A stretch of 64,000 bases of DNA from Pseudomonadota bacterium (GTDB lineage: Bacteria; Pseudomonadota; Gammaproteobacteria; Steroidobacterales; Steroidobacteraceae). Both the position numbers and the translations under genes were made by a program. The notes beneath the pieces were generated by a model, which made no database searches, was not told where the DNA came from, and worked only from the letters and a program-made list of their open reading frames with translations. Of this stretch, positions 53,981 through 62,943 are shown in pieces. The stretch spans positions 107,339 to 171,338 of the forward strand of contig JADIZR010000012.1 in the NCBI GenBank assembly GCA_016704655.1, read 5' to 3'. Position 1 is the first letter of the stretch, and every line of letters starts with the position of its first letter.

Positions 53981-55924
53981 ATGCTGCACGTATCGCCTCA
54001 AAGCGGGCAAGTTCGCCGCACGAGCCGCTGGGCCCGCTGGGTCGTGTCGTCGATGATCCTTTGCGTCTGCATCGCACCGATCGCGCACGCACAGCAGTCG
54101 GCGCCGACCCTGGCGCAGGCGGAGGCGCTCGCGCGCGACGGCAAGCACCTCGAGGCCGCCGCTCGTTACGAGCAACTCGCGCGCCGCGGCTTCATGAGCT
54201 GGGACGCCGCCACGGCGCTGCTCGCCGCGCGCGAGTACGTCATGGGCGGCGACGTGAACGACGCTCAGCGCCTGCTCGACAAAGCCCGCAATCGCGTCAG
54301 GAGCGACGACGAACGCGCATTGCTGGCCGAGGTCGCTGCGCGGATCGCGCTCGCACGTGGCGATGCAACCCGTGCTGTTGGGATACTGCGGGCGTTGCCG
54401 CAACCCTGGCCGACCGCATCAGCGCCGGAACTGCTCGCGTTGCGCGGGCAGGCAGAGATCGCGACAGGCGATGCGCTCGGTGGCGTGCGTACGTTCGAAG
54501 AACGGGCCGCACTGCTCCCCTCGCCGGCAGCCCGGACCGCGAACGACCGCCTGCTGTTTGACCATCTGCTGCAGCATCCGCCCGGCCCCGCCACTGCTGC
54601 GGGGGTGTCGGAGCGAGAGCGCGGATGGCTCGAATTACCGGCCATCGTGACGGCAGGCAGCAACGACGCGGCACAGGCAGCGACCGTGGCTGCGTGGATG
54701 GCTCAGCATCCCGGACACCCGGGCACGGTTTTCCTCCCCGATGCGGGCCCGGCTCAACCAGGCTTCGCGACGATCGGCAGCGGACCCCTGACGAGCATCG
54801 CCCTGCTGTTGCCGCTTTCCGGCAAGCAGCAGCAGGCCGGCAGCGCTGTGCGCGATGGCTTCGCAGCAGCCTGGTTCGCCTCGTCCTCCGCCGACACGCG
54901 ACCACGCATCGAGATGTACGACACTGCCGCGCCCGGCGCCGCCGCTGCGTACCAGCGTGCGATCGCAGACGGCGCCCGGATGGTCGTCGGGCCGCTGACC
55001 AAGGAAGAAGTCACCGCGGTCATCGCCTCGCAGCCGGCGGGACTACCCGTCCCGACGCTCGCGCTGAATTCCGCTGCCACGGCGCCGGGAATGGCCGCGC
55101 CGGCGTTTCTGTACCAGTTTGCGCTCGACCCCGAGCAGGAAGCGCGCGCCGTCGCGCGACGGATCGCGGACGATGGCTGGGTACGTGGCGTCGCACTGTT
55201 CCCGGACAACGCGTGGGGCCAGCGCGTGCACGACGCCTTCGTGCAGGAGTTGCAGGCGGCCGGCAGCGTCACGTTGATGTCTTCGCAGTACTACTCGCCG
55301 GGCGCGAAGGATTTCTCCGGGCCGTTGCGGGCAGCGCTGGGCCGCTATGGCGGTGCCGGCGATCGCAGTTCCAATCCGAACCAGCCATTGCCGCAGCGCA
55401 ATGCGGTGAGCGAACAGGCGTCGGGTCCCCAGTTTGCGTTCGTCGCGGCGACTCCGCAGGCGGCGCGTGCCATCCGGCCGCAACTCCGCTTCCAGATGAC
55501 CTATGACCTGCCGCTCTATTCGACCTCCGACGCCTGGGATCCCAGCGTGCGCGCGGCTGCCGACATGGACGGCCTGGTGTTTCCAGAAATGCCGTGGCTG
55601 CTGTACGGCGGCCAGGGCGCACCCGAACTCTGGGATGCCATGCAGGAGGACTGGGCAGCTCGTTCGCGCGGCCGATTGCGGCTCTACGCCTTTGGCTACG
55701 ACGCTTTCCGTCTGGCGCAGCAGCTCGGCAGCTCAGGCGGCGTCGCGGCGGGTGTCGACGGGCTGACCGGCATGCTCGAACTCGATCGGACGAGCGGTCG
55801 CGTGCAACGCAGCCTGCAGTTTGCCCGCATCGAGTCCGGCAAGCCGCAGGCCGCGGGATCGACGATCGCGGTCTTTCGTGAACTACCCGCGGAAAATTCG
55901 GCGAGCGCGCCGCCGCCGCAATAG
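53981..55924 (+). CDS. lpoA: LpoA-like activator of PBP1A / penicillin-binding protein activator
   Basis: 647 residues. An N-terminal leader ends AHA|QQ; no canonical lipobox is visible. The first half is helical TPR-like, the second half a periplasmic-binding-protein-like domain beginning TSIALLLPLSGKQQQAGSAVRDGF. In E. coli LpoA activates PBP1A from the outer membrane. Divergent from rsmI and followed by yraN, the conserved rsmI-lpoA-yraN arrangement. AAGGA precedes the ATG at 53981. Confidence 0.9.
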   Translation: MLHVSPQSGQVRRTSRWARWVVSSMILCVCIAPIAHAQQSAPTLAQAEALARDGKHLEAAARYEQLARRGFMSWDAATALLAAREYVMGGDVNDAQRLLDKARNRVRSDDERALLAEVAARIALARGDATRAVGILRALPQPWPTASAPELLALRGQAEIATGDALGGVRTFEERAALLPSPAARTANDRLLFDHLLQHPPGPATAAGVSERERGWLELPAIVTAGSNDAAQAATVAAWMAQHPGHPGTVFLPDAGPAQPGFATIGSGPLTSIALLLPLSGKQQQAGSAVRDGFAAAWFASSSADTRPRIEMYDTAAPGAAAAYQRAIADGARMVVGPLTKEEVTAVIASQPAGLPVPTLALNSAATAPGMAAPAFLYQFALDPEQEARAVARRIADDGWVRGVALFPDNAWGQRVHDAFVQELQAAGSVTLMSSQYYSPGAKDFSGPLRAALGRYGGAGDRSSNPNQPLPQRNAVSEQASGPQFAFVAATPQAARAIRPQLRFQMTYDLPLYSTSDAWDPSVRAAADMDGLVFPEMPWLLYGGQGAPELWDAMQEDWAARSRGRLRLYAFGYDAFRLAQQLGSSGGVAAGVDGLTGMLELDRTSGRVQRSLQFARIESGKPQAAGSTIAVFRELPAENSASAPPPQ

Positions 55925-55972
55925 GCGAGAACGGGCCACCACCCGTCACCTCGACGGCATCCGGGGTGCCCG

Positions 55973-56383
55973 ATGGCTCGATCGCCCGACCCGACGCCGA
56001 CCGCAACGACGACTACCGAGATCGGCCGCGCCGCCGAGTCACGTGCGTTGCGGCATCTCGAAACCGCGGGCCTCGTGCTGCTCACGCGCAACTATCGGTG
56101 CCGCGCGGGTGAGATCGATCTCGTCATGCTCGACCCGGACGTGCAGGTGCTGGTGCTGGTCGAGGTGCGGTCGCGCTCGCGCAGCGACTACGGCCAGGCG
56201 GCGGCGACCATCGGCCGCGACAAGCAGCGTCGCTGCTCCCTCGCGGCCCGTCATCTGCTGCTGATGCGGCGCGAACTGCGGCGCCTGCAAGCGCGCTTCG
56301 ACGTGGTCGCGATCGATCCGCCGGCGGAGCCGGGCGGCGATCCGGTCGTTACGTGGATTCGCAGTGCGTTTGTGCTTTGCTAG
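55973..56383 (+). CDS. yraN: UPF0102 (YraN) nuclease-fold protein
   Basis: 136 residues with the family core GRAAESRALRHLETAG, RNYRCRAGEIDLVMLD and VLVEVRSRS, a PD-(D/E)xK-like arrangement (E, D, ExR). Role not established; perhaps Holliday-junction-resolvase-like. It sits 48 bp after lpoA. The usual next genes of the locus, diaA and dolP, are absent here. Confidence 0.92.
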   Translation: MARSPDPTPTATTTTEIGRAAESRALRHLETAGLVLLTRNYRCRAGEIDLVMLDPDVQVLVLVEVRSRSRSDYGQAAATIGRDKQRRCSLAARHLLLMRRELRRLQARFDVVAIDPPAEPGGDPVVTWIRSAFVLC

Positions 56384-56439
56384 CGAACGGCAGCCGCCAG
56401 CACCTCGATCAACCGCGAGGCGTGCGTCGGATTTCTCGT

Positions 56440-58668
56440 TCAGATTCCGGGGACCAGGAAGAACTCGCCAGCTTCGTGCCCGGCGTAGCGGATAGGCGCG
56501 TACTCGGGCACCTGGTCAAAGCGCAGGCTGGCGGCGGCATACGCGACGCGTGCCGCAACGTCACGGTGCAGCCGCTGGCCATCGAGTATGTCGGTGTTCG
56601 CCTCGAGCACCTCGAGCAACGCCTTGGCGAAGACCGAGTGGCGGCCCCCGCCGGCGTCGAGCACCGGTGCGATGCCACCCGAGGTGAGCACGGTTCGCGA
56701 CTTGCGCTTCGCCATGGTGCGGAACCAGTGCTGTTGCTCAGCCGTCGTCATTCCGGTGCGCAGGCGACCGACCGCCGAGCGCGTGAGCGCGCCCGCATAG
56801 CACGAGTCGACGACGAGCAACACCTGCCTGGCCTGGATGATGTTGAGCAGGTCGGTGATCGCCGTCGTCGGAATCCAGTTCGCGGTGCTGTCGCGCTCGG
56901 CGTCCACGGGTAGCCAGTGGCCGCGCTGGTTCACTTCGTCAAGCTCGCCGTGTCCCGCGTAATAGATGAGCAGGTTGTCGGCGGACGTCAGCGTCTCACG
57001 CAATCGATTCAGCGCGGAGAGGATCGCATAGCGGTCGGCGTTCGTGAGTACCGTGGTGCGGAACCCGTAGCGACGCTGCAGCACGTCGGCGAGCCCGGTC
57101 GCATCGTTGATCGGCGAGGTGAGGTCGGGCAGCTGCCGGTAGTCGTTGTTACCAATCACGAGTGCGTGATAGCGACCGAAGTCCACGCCCACCGGCGCGG
57201 GACTGGCCCGCGCCGCAGGCGGGAGCGAGGCCTGCGCCACGGCCGCCTCGCGACGCAACACGAACTGCAATTCACTGCGCTTGCCCTGGCGATCCACCGC
57301 GACGATCGCGACCGGGGATTCGCCCGCGGCGACCGGCAGGGTCAGGTCGAACACGCCGAGTTCGTTAGGCGTGATCGCCCGATCGTTGACGGTCAGGGAA
57401 ACGATGCCCGCCGGTGCCGTTACGCGTCCGACGATGCGGCGCTCAGCGGCCTGCACCGTCGCCACTGGCACGATGTCCCTCGTGCGCACGACCTGCGGCT
57501 CGATGAGCGCCAGCTCGGGTCCGGCGAGTAGCTGCTGTCGAGCCGCCGACTCGAGGCGCTGTAGCTCGGCCCGCTGGCGTTCCGCCAGCGCGGTGGCGTT
57601 CGCGAGCTCGCCACCGAGGCGCTCGCTGTCAGCGCGCTGCCGGGCGAGCTGTGATTCCCGCTGGGCGAGCGATGCGGCCACCTGTCTCAGTCGCTCGCGC
57701 TCGGCGGCGGCCTCCGCGCGGGCTTGTTCAGTGTCACGCGCACGCTGCTCGAGCGCGAGCAGTTGCGCATCGTTTGCCTGGCGCGCCGCCTGCAAGTCGC
57801 GCTCGAGTACTTCGGCCTCGCGTTGGCGTCGAGCGAGTTCCTGCTGCAATGCGCTGAGCTCGGCCGTGTGGTCGGAAGACGATGGCGCGGCAGGCAGTGC
57901 GGCAAGGCGCGCGGCTTCGGCTTCGGCCGCCGCGGCACGCGCCGCCGCGCTTTGCGCCTGCGACTTTGTCAGGGCTGCCTGTTGCTCCGCGGATGCCGCC
58001 TGGGCCTGCGTGGACTCGAGGGCGCGGCGCGACGCATCGAGTTCGGCGCGCAGGCTTGCCAGCGAAATCTCGAGTTGGCGCTCGCGCTCACGCAGGCGCT
58101 GCAGCTCCGCATCGGCCTGCGGGGGGCCGCTATCGAGCTCGATCGTCGCCTGCCCACCGGCCGCGCGCCGATACCAGTCGAGCGCGGCGCGCGGATCGCG
58201 CTCGACGCCGAGTCCGCTTTCGTAGAGATGCCCGAGGTTGACCTGTGCGCGGCGATCGCCGGCGTCAGCTGCGAGTCGGTACCAGTGTGCCGCCGCCGCG
58301 TGATCCGGAGCCACGCCGAGGCCACGCTCATAGATCTCGCCGACGATGACGCGCGCCTCGACGTCGCCCTGCTCGGCCAGCGGTTGCCACGCGGCGAGCG
58401 CGCTGCTGCTGTCAGCGCGGTCGTACGCGACATACTCGCCACCGCGGATCTGGCAATCGCGCGCCGGCAGCCGCGCCGGGCGACGCGCGCTCACGTAGGT
58501 GGTGCGCTGCCCGAGCATGCGCACCTGCCCCGGCAGCAGGCAGTCCACGACCAGAAACTGGTCGGCCTGCGCGTAACTCGCAGCGACGTCCCGGCCCGGC
58601 GCCGCGGCCTGGCCAGCCACCGCGACGATCGCACCGAGTGCGACGAGGCATCGCGCTGCCGTAGCCAT
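56440..58668 (-). CDS. Exported caspase-like (C14) protease with Sel1 repeats and coiled coil
   Basis: 742 residues with a signal peptide (about 1-23). Residues about 90-172 contain two to three Sel1-like repeats (ARVIVGEIYERGLGV, AQVNLGHLYESGLGV). Residues about 185-385 are a long Ala/Glu/Gln/Arg-rich coiled coil. About 395-470 look like a beta-sandwich (VTAPAGIVSLTVNDRAI). The C-terminal caspase-like domain starts YHALVIGNNDY (about 497) with catalytic His in YYAGHGE (about 572) and Cys in VVDSCYAG (about 622). Catalytic residues are intact. It lies 14 bp downstream of the Hcp-like gene and should act in the periplasm or cell surface. Confidence 0.92.
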   Translation of the reverse strand: MATAARCLVALGAIVAVAGQAAAPGRDVAASYAQADQFLVVDCLLPGQVRMLGQRTTYVSARRPARLPARDCQIRGGEYVAYDRADSSSALAAWQPLAEQGDVEARVIVGEIYERGLGVAPDHAAAAHWYRLAADAGDRRAQVNLGHLYESGLGVERDPRAALDWYRRAAGGQATIELDSGPPQADAELQRLRERERQLEISLASLRAELDASRRALESTQAQAASAEQQAALTKSQAQSAAARAAAAEAEAARLAALPAAPSSSDHTAELSALQQELARRQREAEVLERDLQAARQANDAQLLALEQRARDTEQARAEAAAERERLRQVAASLAQRESQLARQRADSERLGGELANATALAERQRAELQRLESAARQQLLAGPELALIEPQVVRTRDIVPVATVQAAERRIVGRVTAPAGIVSLTVNDRAITPNELGVFDLTLPVAAGESPVAIVAVDRQGKRSELQFVLRREAAVAQASLPPAARASPAPVGVDFGRYHALVIGNNDYRQLPDLTSPINDATGLADVLQRRYGFRTTVLTNADRYAILSALNRLRETLTSADNLLIYYAGHGELDEVNQRGHWLPVDAERDSTANWIPTTAITDLLNIIQARQVLLVVDSCYAGALTRSAVGRLRTGMTTAEQQHWFRTMAKRKSRTVLTSGGIAPVLDAGGGRHSVFAKALLEVLEANTDILDGQRLHRDVAARVAYAAASLRFDQVPEYAPIRYAGHEAGEFFLVPGI

Positions 58669-58682
58669 GCCGATGCGCCCAG

Positions 58683-59252
58683 TCAGATCCCCTGCCCCCA
58701 GGTGGCCTGGGCCGAGACGTTGCGCTCGTGATCGATCAACTCAATCTTGTTGTAAGTGAATTCGAGTCTCTCGAGCGATCGCACGGCGCCGCTCGACAGG
58801 TCCGTGGCCGGCTCAGCTGTGCGTTCGAATTCCGACAGATACGCGTTGGTCAGCCTGATGCTCTGGTACAGCGCCATCTGTTTCACGCCGTTGATGAGAC
58901 GGGGCCCGTAGAAATCGAAGCGCACTTCCTTGAGTGGCTCGTTGTTGACGAGGGCATGCATGAGTTGGGGTGAACCACGCCCCGGCTCGCGAGTCACCTG
59001 CACCAGAGTGTGGATGCGTGCGCCGGAAATCTGTCCGCTGGCGGGGTCGCGAGGATATTCAATCTTGGTGCCGAAGCCCAAGGCTCGCATCTTGCCTTCG
59101 AGGTTTTTCGCGACGACCTCGCCGACGATCTTGCCCTGGGTCGCGCCTTCGACCGAGAAGTAGATGTCGTCGCCCGATGCGGGCATTGCGATGCAACAGG
59201 CGAACAGAAGCAGCCCGCTGCGCAGCGACCGGACGAAATTCATGTAGTCCAT
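58683..59252 (-). CDS. Hcp-like protein with a signal peptide
   Basis: 189 residues. After an N-terminal leader (LLLFACCIAMPASGDD) the body resembles the Hcp1 family of type VI secretion tube proteins: DIYFSVEGATQGKI at the start, LMHALVNNEPLKEVRFDFYG in the middle, and LERLEFTYNKIELIDHE at the end. Cytoplasmic Hcp of T6SS has no signal peptide, so this one is a periplasmic or secreted variant. ATG 59252 has GGGAGG 6 nt upstream. It heads a two-gene operon with the caspase-like protease. Confidence 0.82.
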   Translation of the reverse strand: MDYMNFVRSLRSGLLLFACCIAMPASGDDIYFSVEGATQGKIVGEVVAKNLEGKMRALGFGTKIEYPRDPASGQISGARIHTLVQVTREPGRGSPQLMHALVNNEPLKEVRFDFYGPRLINGVKQMALYQSIRLTNAYLSEFERTAEPATDLSSGAVRSLERLEFTYNKIELIDHERNVSAQATWGQGI

Positions 59253-59401
59253 GCGTCACCTCCCCTGTTAGCGGTGCGCCCGACCCCCGGGCGGCCGCGA
59301 TTTTTGTCTTAGCGCCCGATCATAACGAAACTTGCGGAAACCCGTGGTACTCCGCGCTAGCATGCGCTCTCCGGCCGAACGCACATCAGGGGAGAAACAA
59401 G
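59253..59401. promoter_or_regulatory. Divergent promoter region of the caspase/autotransporter locus
   Basis: 149 bp between the divergent Hcp-like and autotransporter genes; both operons must start here. Ribosome sites are evident at both edges (GGGAGG, GGGGAGA), but no promoter hexamers stand out with confidence. Confidence 0.5.
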
Positions 59402-60646
59402 ATGCGTCGTCTACGGGGAATTTATTGCGCTGCAGCAGCCGGGTCGCTCCTGGCGAGCGCCGGAGCCATGGCAGCCAATGCCGAATTTCAGGATTTCTTC
59501 TTCGACGTGTGCGGCGCACCGAGCGGCGCGCTCGCAACGCGCTGCGCCGAGACGACCGCGGGCCTGGGCAATCTCTCGGGAGACAGCGAATCTTCGCTGA
59601 ACCCCAGCCAGAATCTCAGTCATAACCAGTCGCTGGTCGGCTCAGCGGTTGCGCGCAGCAAGGAAGCGCGCGAGCGTGGAGAGAAGCTGCGCGAAGGCGA
59701 AGACGGCGACGGCAGTGCGGCGCAGGTTGCGGCCGGTCCCTGGAGTCTGTTGCTGAACGTGCGCGGCTCGTGGTTCGAAAGCGACGGCAACAGCGCCACC
59801 GATCGCGAGCGCGACCTCGAGGGCGACAGTCACGCAGCGGAGATCGGCGTCGACTATCGCGCGTCGGAGCGTGTCGTGCTCGGCGCGCTGCTCGGCCTCG
59901 AGCGGACGGACTACGAGTACGCCGCCGAGAATCCCGGCGTCAACTTCACGCCGGCGTCGATCGCGGGCGATGCAGAGTCCGAAGACGTGTACCTGACGCT
60001 GTTCGGTTCCTGGGCGGTCGGCGGGCGTGGCTTCGTCGAGCTCGCGGGCGGCTACGAACAGGCCGAAGGCACCTTTCGCCGCAATTCCGTCTTCCAGGAA
60101 TCCACGCGCACCTTAGGCCAGGTGGACGTGCGCACCTCCGGCGACTCCGACACCACGGTCACCTGGCTGGGCATCAATGCCGGATTCGACGTTGATCGCG
60201 GTGCGCTTAGCTTCGGGCCGTATGTCGGCCTCACCAGCACGAGCGCCAAGCTCGATGCCTACACCGAGCGTGATCTCTCGAACTCGGGTCTCAACATGCA
60301 CTTCGGCAGTACCACGCGCGACTCGCTGCTCGCGCATGCGGGCGTGCGCACGAGCTACGTGTTCAGCACGGGCGTGGGCGTATTCGTGCCGCAGGTGCGC
60401 GTGGAGTACCAGTACGAATTCGAGGACGATCCGCAAACCGTCGACGCCCGCTTCGAACTCGACACGGCCGGTACCGAGTACCGGCTGACGGGTGGCAGCG
60501 GCGACAACGATGCGTTCAACGCCGGGTTGAGCCTATCGACGGTGCTGCCGAACGGGTGGATGCCCTTCGTCGACTTTTCGATGCTGTTCGGGCACGACAC
60601 TCTGGAGCGCCAGCGCGCGACACTGGGACTGCGCGTCGAGTTCTGA
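59402..60646 (+). CDS. Autotransporter beta-domain outer-membrane protein
   Basis: 414 residues with a signal peptide (cleavage near AMA|AN). The C-terminal 280 residues have the alternating aromatic/hydrophobic pattern of a 12-strand barrel and end in a terminal Phe (LGLRVEF), the BAM recognition feature. The short N-terminal passenger has an Asn/Ser-rich region (SLNPSQNLSHNQSLVG). GGGGAGA lies upstream of ATG 59402. First gene of the plus-strand operon. Confidence 0.87.
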   Translation: MRRLRGIYCAAAAGSLLASAGAMAANAEFQDFFFDVCGAPSGALATRCAETTAGLGNLSGDSESSLNPSQNLSHNQSLVGSAVARSKEARERGEKLREGEDGDGSAAQVAAGPWSLLLNVRGSWFESDGNSATDRERDLEGDSHAAEIGVDYRASERVVLGALLGLERTDYEYAAENPGVNFTPASIAGDAESEDVYLTLFGSWAVGGRGFVELAGGYEQAEGTFRRNSVFQESTRTLGQVDVRTSGDSDTTVTWLGINAGFDVDRGALSFGPYVGLTSTSAKLDAYTERDLSNSGLNMHFGSTTRDSLLAHAGVRTSYVFSTGVGVFVPQVRVEYQYEFEDDPQTVDARFELDTAGTEYRLTGGSGDNDAFNAGLSLSTVLPNGWMPFVDFSMLFGHDTLERQRATLGLRVEF

Positions 60647-60664
60647 CCGCGGGGAGGAGGGTCC

Positions 60665-61924
60665 ATGGGCACGAACTGGTTCGCGGCAATCGTCCGCGGC
60701 GGCCGCTCCGCCGTGACGGCGGCATTGGTCCTGTTCGCCGCCGCCGCATATGCGCAGGCGCCGCCGGTCTTCGTGACGCCGCAGTCCGATCCGGTGCCGA
60801 TCTTCGTGCCGCCTGCGGCCGAACCAGTGAACCAGTTGCCCGTACTATCACCGGCGCCTGTCGATCTGACACCCGTGACCTACCCGGCGCCGGAAGCGAT
60901 GCCGTTACCGATCGGGTCGCCGATGACCGTGCTCCCGGCACCGACCCAATTACAGTCGTACGGCGGCAGCTACTACGGCAAGACGTCCATGCGCGACGTC
61001 TTCGTCGGCACCCTGGCGGCGGCGGCACAAGCGACCGGCACCAAGCTCATTATGGATCTCACGCAGGCCGTTGCCGGCGGGCTGACGAACTGGTTCAGCA
61101 GCAGGCTCGACGCCAAAGCCCGCGCTGCGCAACAGGCAGCGGCAGGTGCCATGGCAGCACCTGGCAGCGGCGCACCTCCGGTTCTGATGGCCCCACCCGT
61201 CGCGATGGATACCGCACCCGCGTCAATCGGCCTGCCCGCGCCTGTCGTGCTGGGTGGCGCTGAACCGCAGCTGCTGAGTGGCCCGCCGGCAGCGCAGTTC
61301 TTCGATGCCCAGACCGGCACCCCCACGGCAGCCGACCCGATGCTTCTAGGGTCGCCACCACCGAGCGGCGGTCCGAACGATGCCCTTTTCGCGGGGCTGG
61401 CCTACGAGGTGCACGCGATCCAGGCCGGCGGCGCATCGGTGCCGGTCAATCCGGCGACGCACGTGTTCCAGACCGGCGATCGTTTCGTCGTGCTCTACCG
61501 CCCGACGCTGCCCGGGCGCATGGCCGTGTACAACGTCAATCCCGCGGGTCGCCGTACGCAGATCGACAGCGTCGAACTTGCGGGTGGGCAGCTCGCACGC
61601 CTCGGGCAGTACGAATTCGCAGCGACCAAGGGCGACGAACAACTCAGGCTGGTGCTCACCCCCTGCACCACCCCGGCACTGACGCTCGCAACTCGCGACA
61701 TCGTGAGAGTCGCCGATGTTGCATCGATGCCGGCGGCGAGTCTGTCGCTCGCGCACTGCGAAGGACTCGTGACCCGTTCGATCGATGCTCCTGCGACCCG
61801 CGACATCCGCAAGATCGCCGTCGAGGGCACGACCGGATTCGCGCTCGACCCGATAGCGGCCGACGAACGCGAATCCGGCCGCCTGGCCCCGCGCGAGGTG
61901 ACGATCAACTTCAGGCACCGCTGA
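60665..61924 (+). CDS. Exported DUF4384-like protein
   Basis: 419 residues with a signal peptide (AAAAYA|QA). A proline-rich stretch follows (about 33-95), then an Ala/Gly/Pro-rich linker. Residues about 245-340 match the DUF4384 pattern: a hydrophobic strand with GDRFVVLYRPTLPG, then YNVNPAGRRTQI and a closing strand RLVLTPC. DUF4384 commonly occurs fused or next to caspase-like proteases, in line with the neighbour. Function is unknown. Confidence 0.75.
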   Translation: MGTNWFAAIVRGGRSAVTAALVLFAAAAYAQAPPVFVTPQSDPVPIFVPPAAEPVNQLPVLSPAPVDLTPVTYPAPEAMPLPIGSPMTVLPAPTQLQSYGGSYYGKTSMRDVFVGTLAAAAQATGTKLIMDLTQAVAGGLTNWFSSRLDAKARAAQQAAAGAMAAPGSGAPPVLMAPPVAMDTAPASIGLPAPVVLGGAEPQLLSGPPAAQFFDAQTGTPTAADPMLLGSPPPSGGPNDALFAGLAYEVHAIQAGGASVPVNPATHVFQTGDRFVVLYRPTLPGRMAVYNVNPAGRRTQIDSVELAGGQLARLGQYEFAATKGDEQLRLVLTPCTTPALTLATRDIVRVADVASMPAASLSLAHCEGLVTRSIDAPATRDIRKIAVEGTTGFALDPIAADERESGRLAPREVTINFRHR

Positions 61925-61944
61925 AACCGACGGAGCACGCAACG

Positions 61945-62943
61945 ATGGACCAGCTGCGGGAAGGTGATCTCGACGCCGCGACACCGCGCATCTCACGGCG
62001 CGGTTTCCTCGGCGGCTGCGGAGCGTTGCTCGCGGCGGGAGTGACGGCCGACCTGTCCGGCGTCGCTGGCCGAGCGGCGGCACAGACGCCAGGGGTCAAC
62101 CCGGCCGTGCAGCGACTCGCCTTCGCGTTTCCAGGCACGCCTGAGGTCGGCACCCTGCTCGGAGCCCGCGGCGGCGGCATCCGCCTCGATGCGCTCGCGA
62201 CGGGCGGGCTCGCGGTCGCGCCGGACCCGGTGACGATCACCTTCAACAATCAGATGACCCGTACGTTCTTCGAATGGTTCTTCGGGGCTGCACGCGCGAC
62301 CGTCAACGTGCCGGGCACCGACGTGCAGATCATCGGTGCCAACGTGGGTAACCAGGAACTCTATCGCCTGACGTTGCGTCGTGCGCGAGTCGCTCAAGTC
62401 GCATGGCCGCGCCTGTCGACGGGTTCGGCAGAGGTTCTGCGGTTCGGCGCGACGCTCGTTCCGGAGTCGGCTTCCTACGCGTACAGCGGTGGTTCGACAC
62501 TGAGCAGGCCCAACGCGGCGATTGCGCGAGCGCTGACGTGCAATAATTTCAGTCTCGGCATCCAGGGCCTCGAGGCGGAGAGTGCGCGGGTGACCCGCAT
62601 CGACGCCTTCACCCGGCGTCTGTCGCCGTTGCCCGGCGCGAACTCCACCCTGGTATCCAGCGACGCGCTGCGCCTGGAACTACCCTCGTACGCAGCGGCA
62701 GCATTTTTCAGTTGGCAGTCGGAACTGCTGGCGGGAAAAGCGGCCGAGCGCATCGGCGTGCTGCAGTTCCTGTCGTCGGACCTGAAGTCGGTCGTCGGCC
62801 GGGCTTTTCTCTCGGGCCTCAGCGTCCAGGCGATCGACGTGGCGCCGACGTCGGCCGCCGACGGCGCTACGGTCGTCGCAGGCAGCACGCTGGTGTCGCT
62901 CAATGTTCGTGCGATCGACTTTGACCCGGCGAGTTTCCGGTGA
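61945..62943 (+). CDS. Tat-exported protein, possible tandem tail-tube-like domains
   Basis: 332 residues with a twin-arginine signal (SRRGFLGGCGALLAAG) and cleavage near AAA|QT. The rest has two regions (about 55-160 and 175-332) that each follow a similar order: a hydrophobic strand, a segment rich in FF and W (RTFFEWFFG; AAFFSWQSELL), then alternating strands. This recalls the phage tail-tube/Hcp fold by pattern only; I cannot align it to a named family with confidence. Its position close to an exported Hcp-like gene is suggestive. Confidence 0.7.
   Translation: MDQLREGDLDAATPRISRRGFLGGCGALLAAGVTADLSGVAGRAAAQTPGVNPAVQRLAFAFPGTPEVGTLLGARGGGIRLDALATGGLAVAPDPVTITFNNQMTRTFFEWFFGAARATVNVPGTDVQIIGANVGNQELYRLTLRRARVAQVAWPRLSTGSAEVLRFGATLVPESASYAYSGGSTLSRPNAAIARALTCNNFSLGIQGLEAESARVTRIDAFTRRLSPLPGANSTLVSSDALRLELPSYAAAAFFSWQSELLAGKAAERIGVLQFLSSDLKSVVGRAFLSGLSVQAIDVAPTSAADGATVVAGSTLVSLNVRAIDFDPASFR

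Noticed and set aside
58683..59252. Hcp-like gene as evidence of a type VI secretion system
   Set aside because: No TssB/C, TssK, VgrG or ClpV gene is in the window and the protein has a signal peptide.
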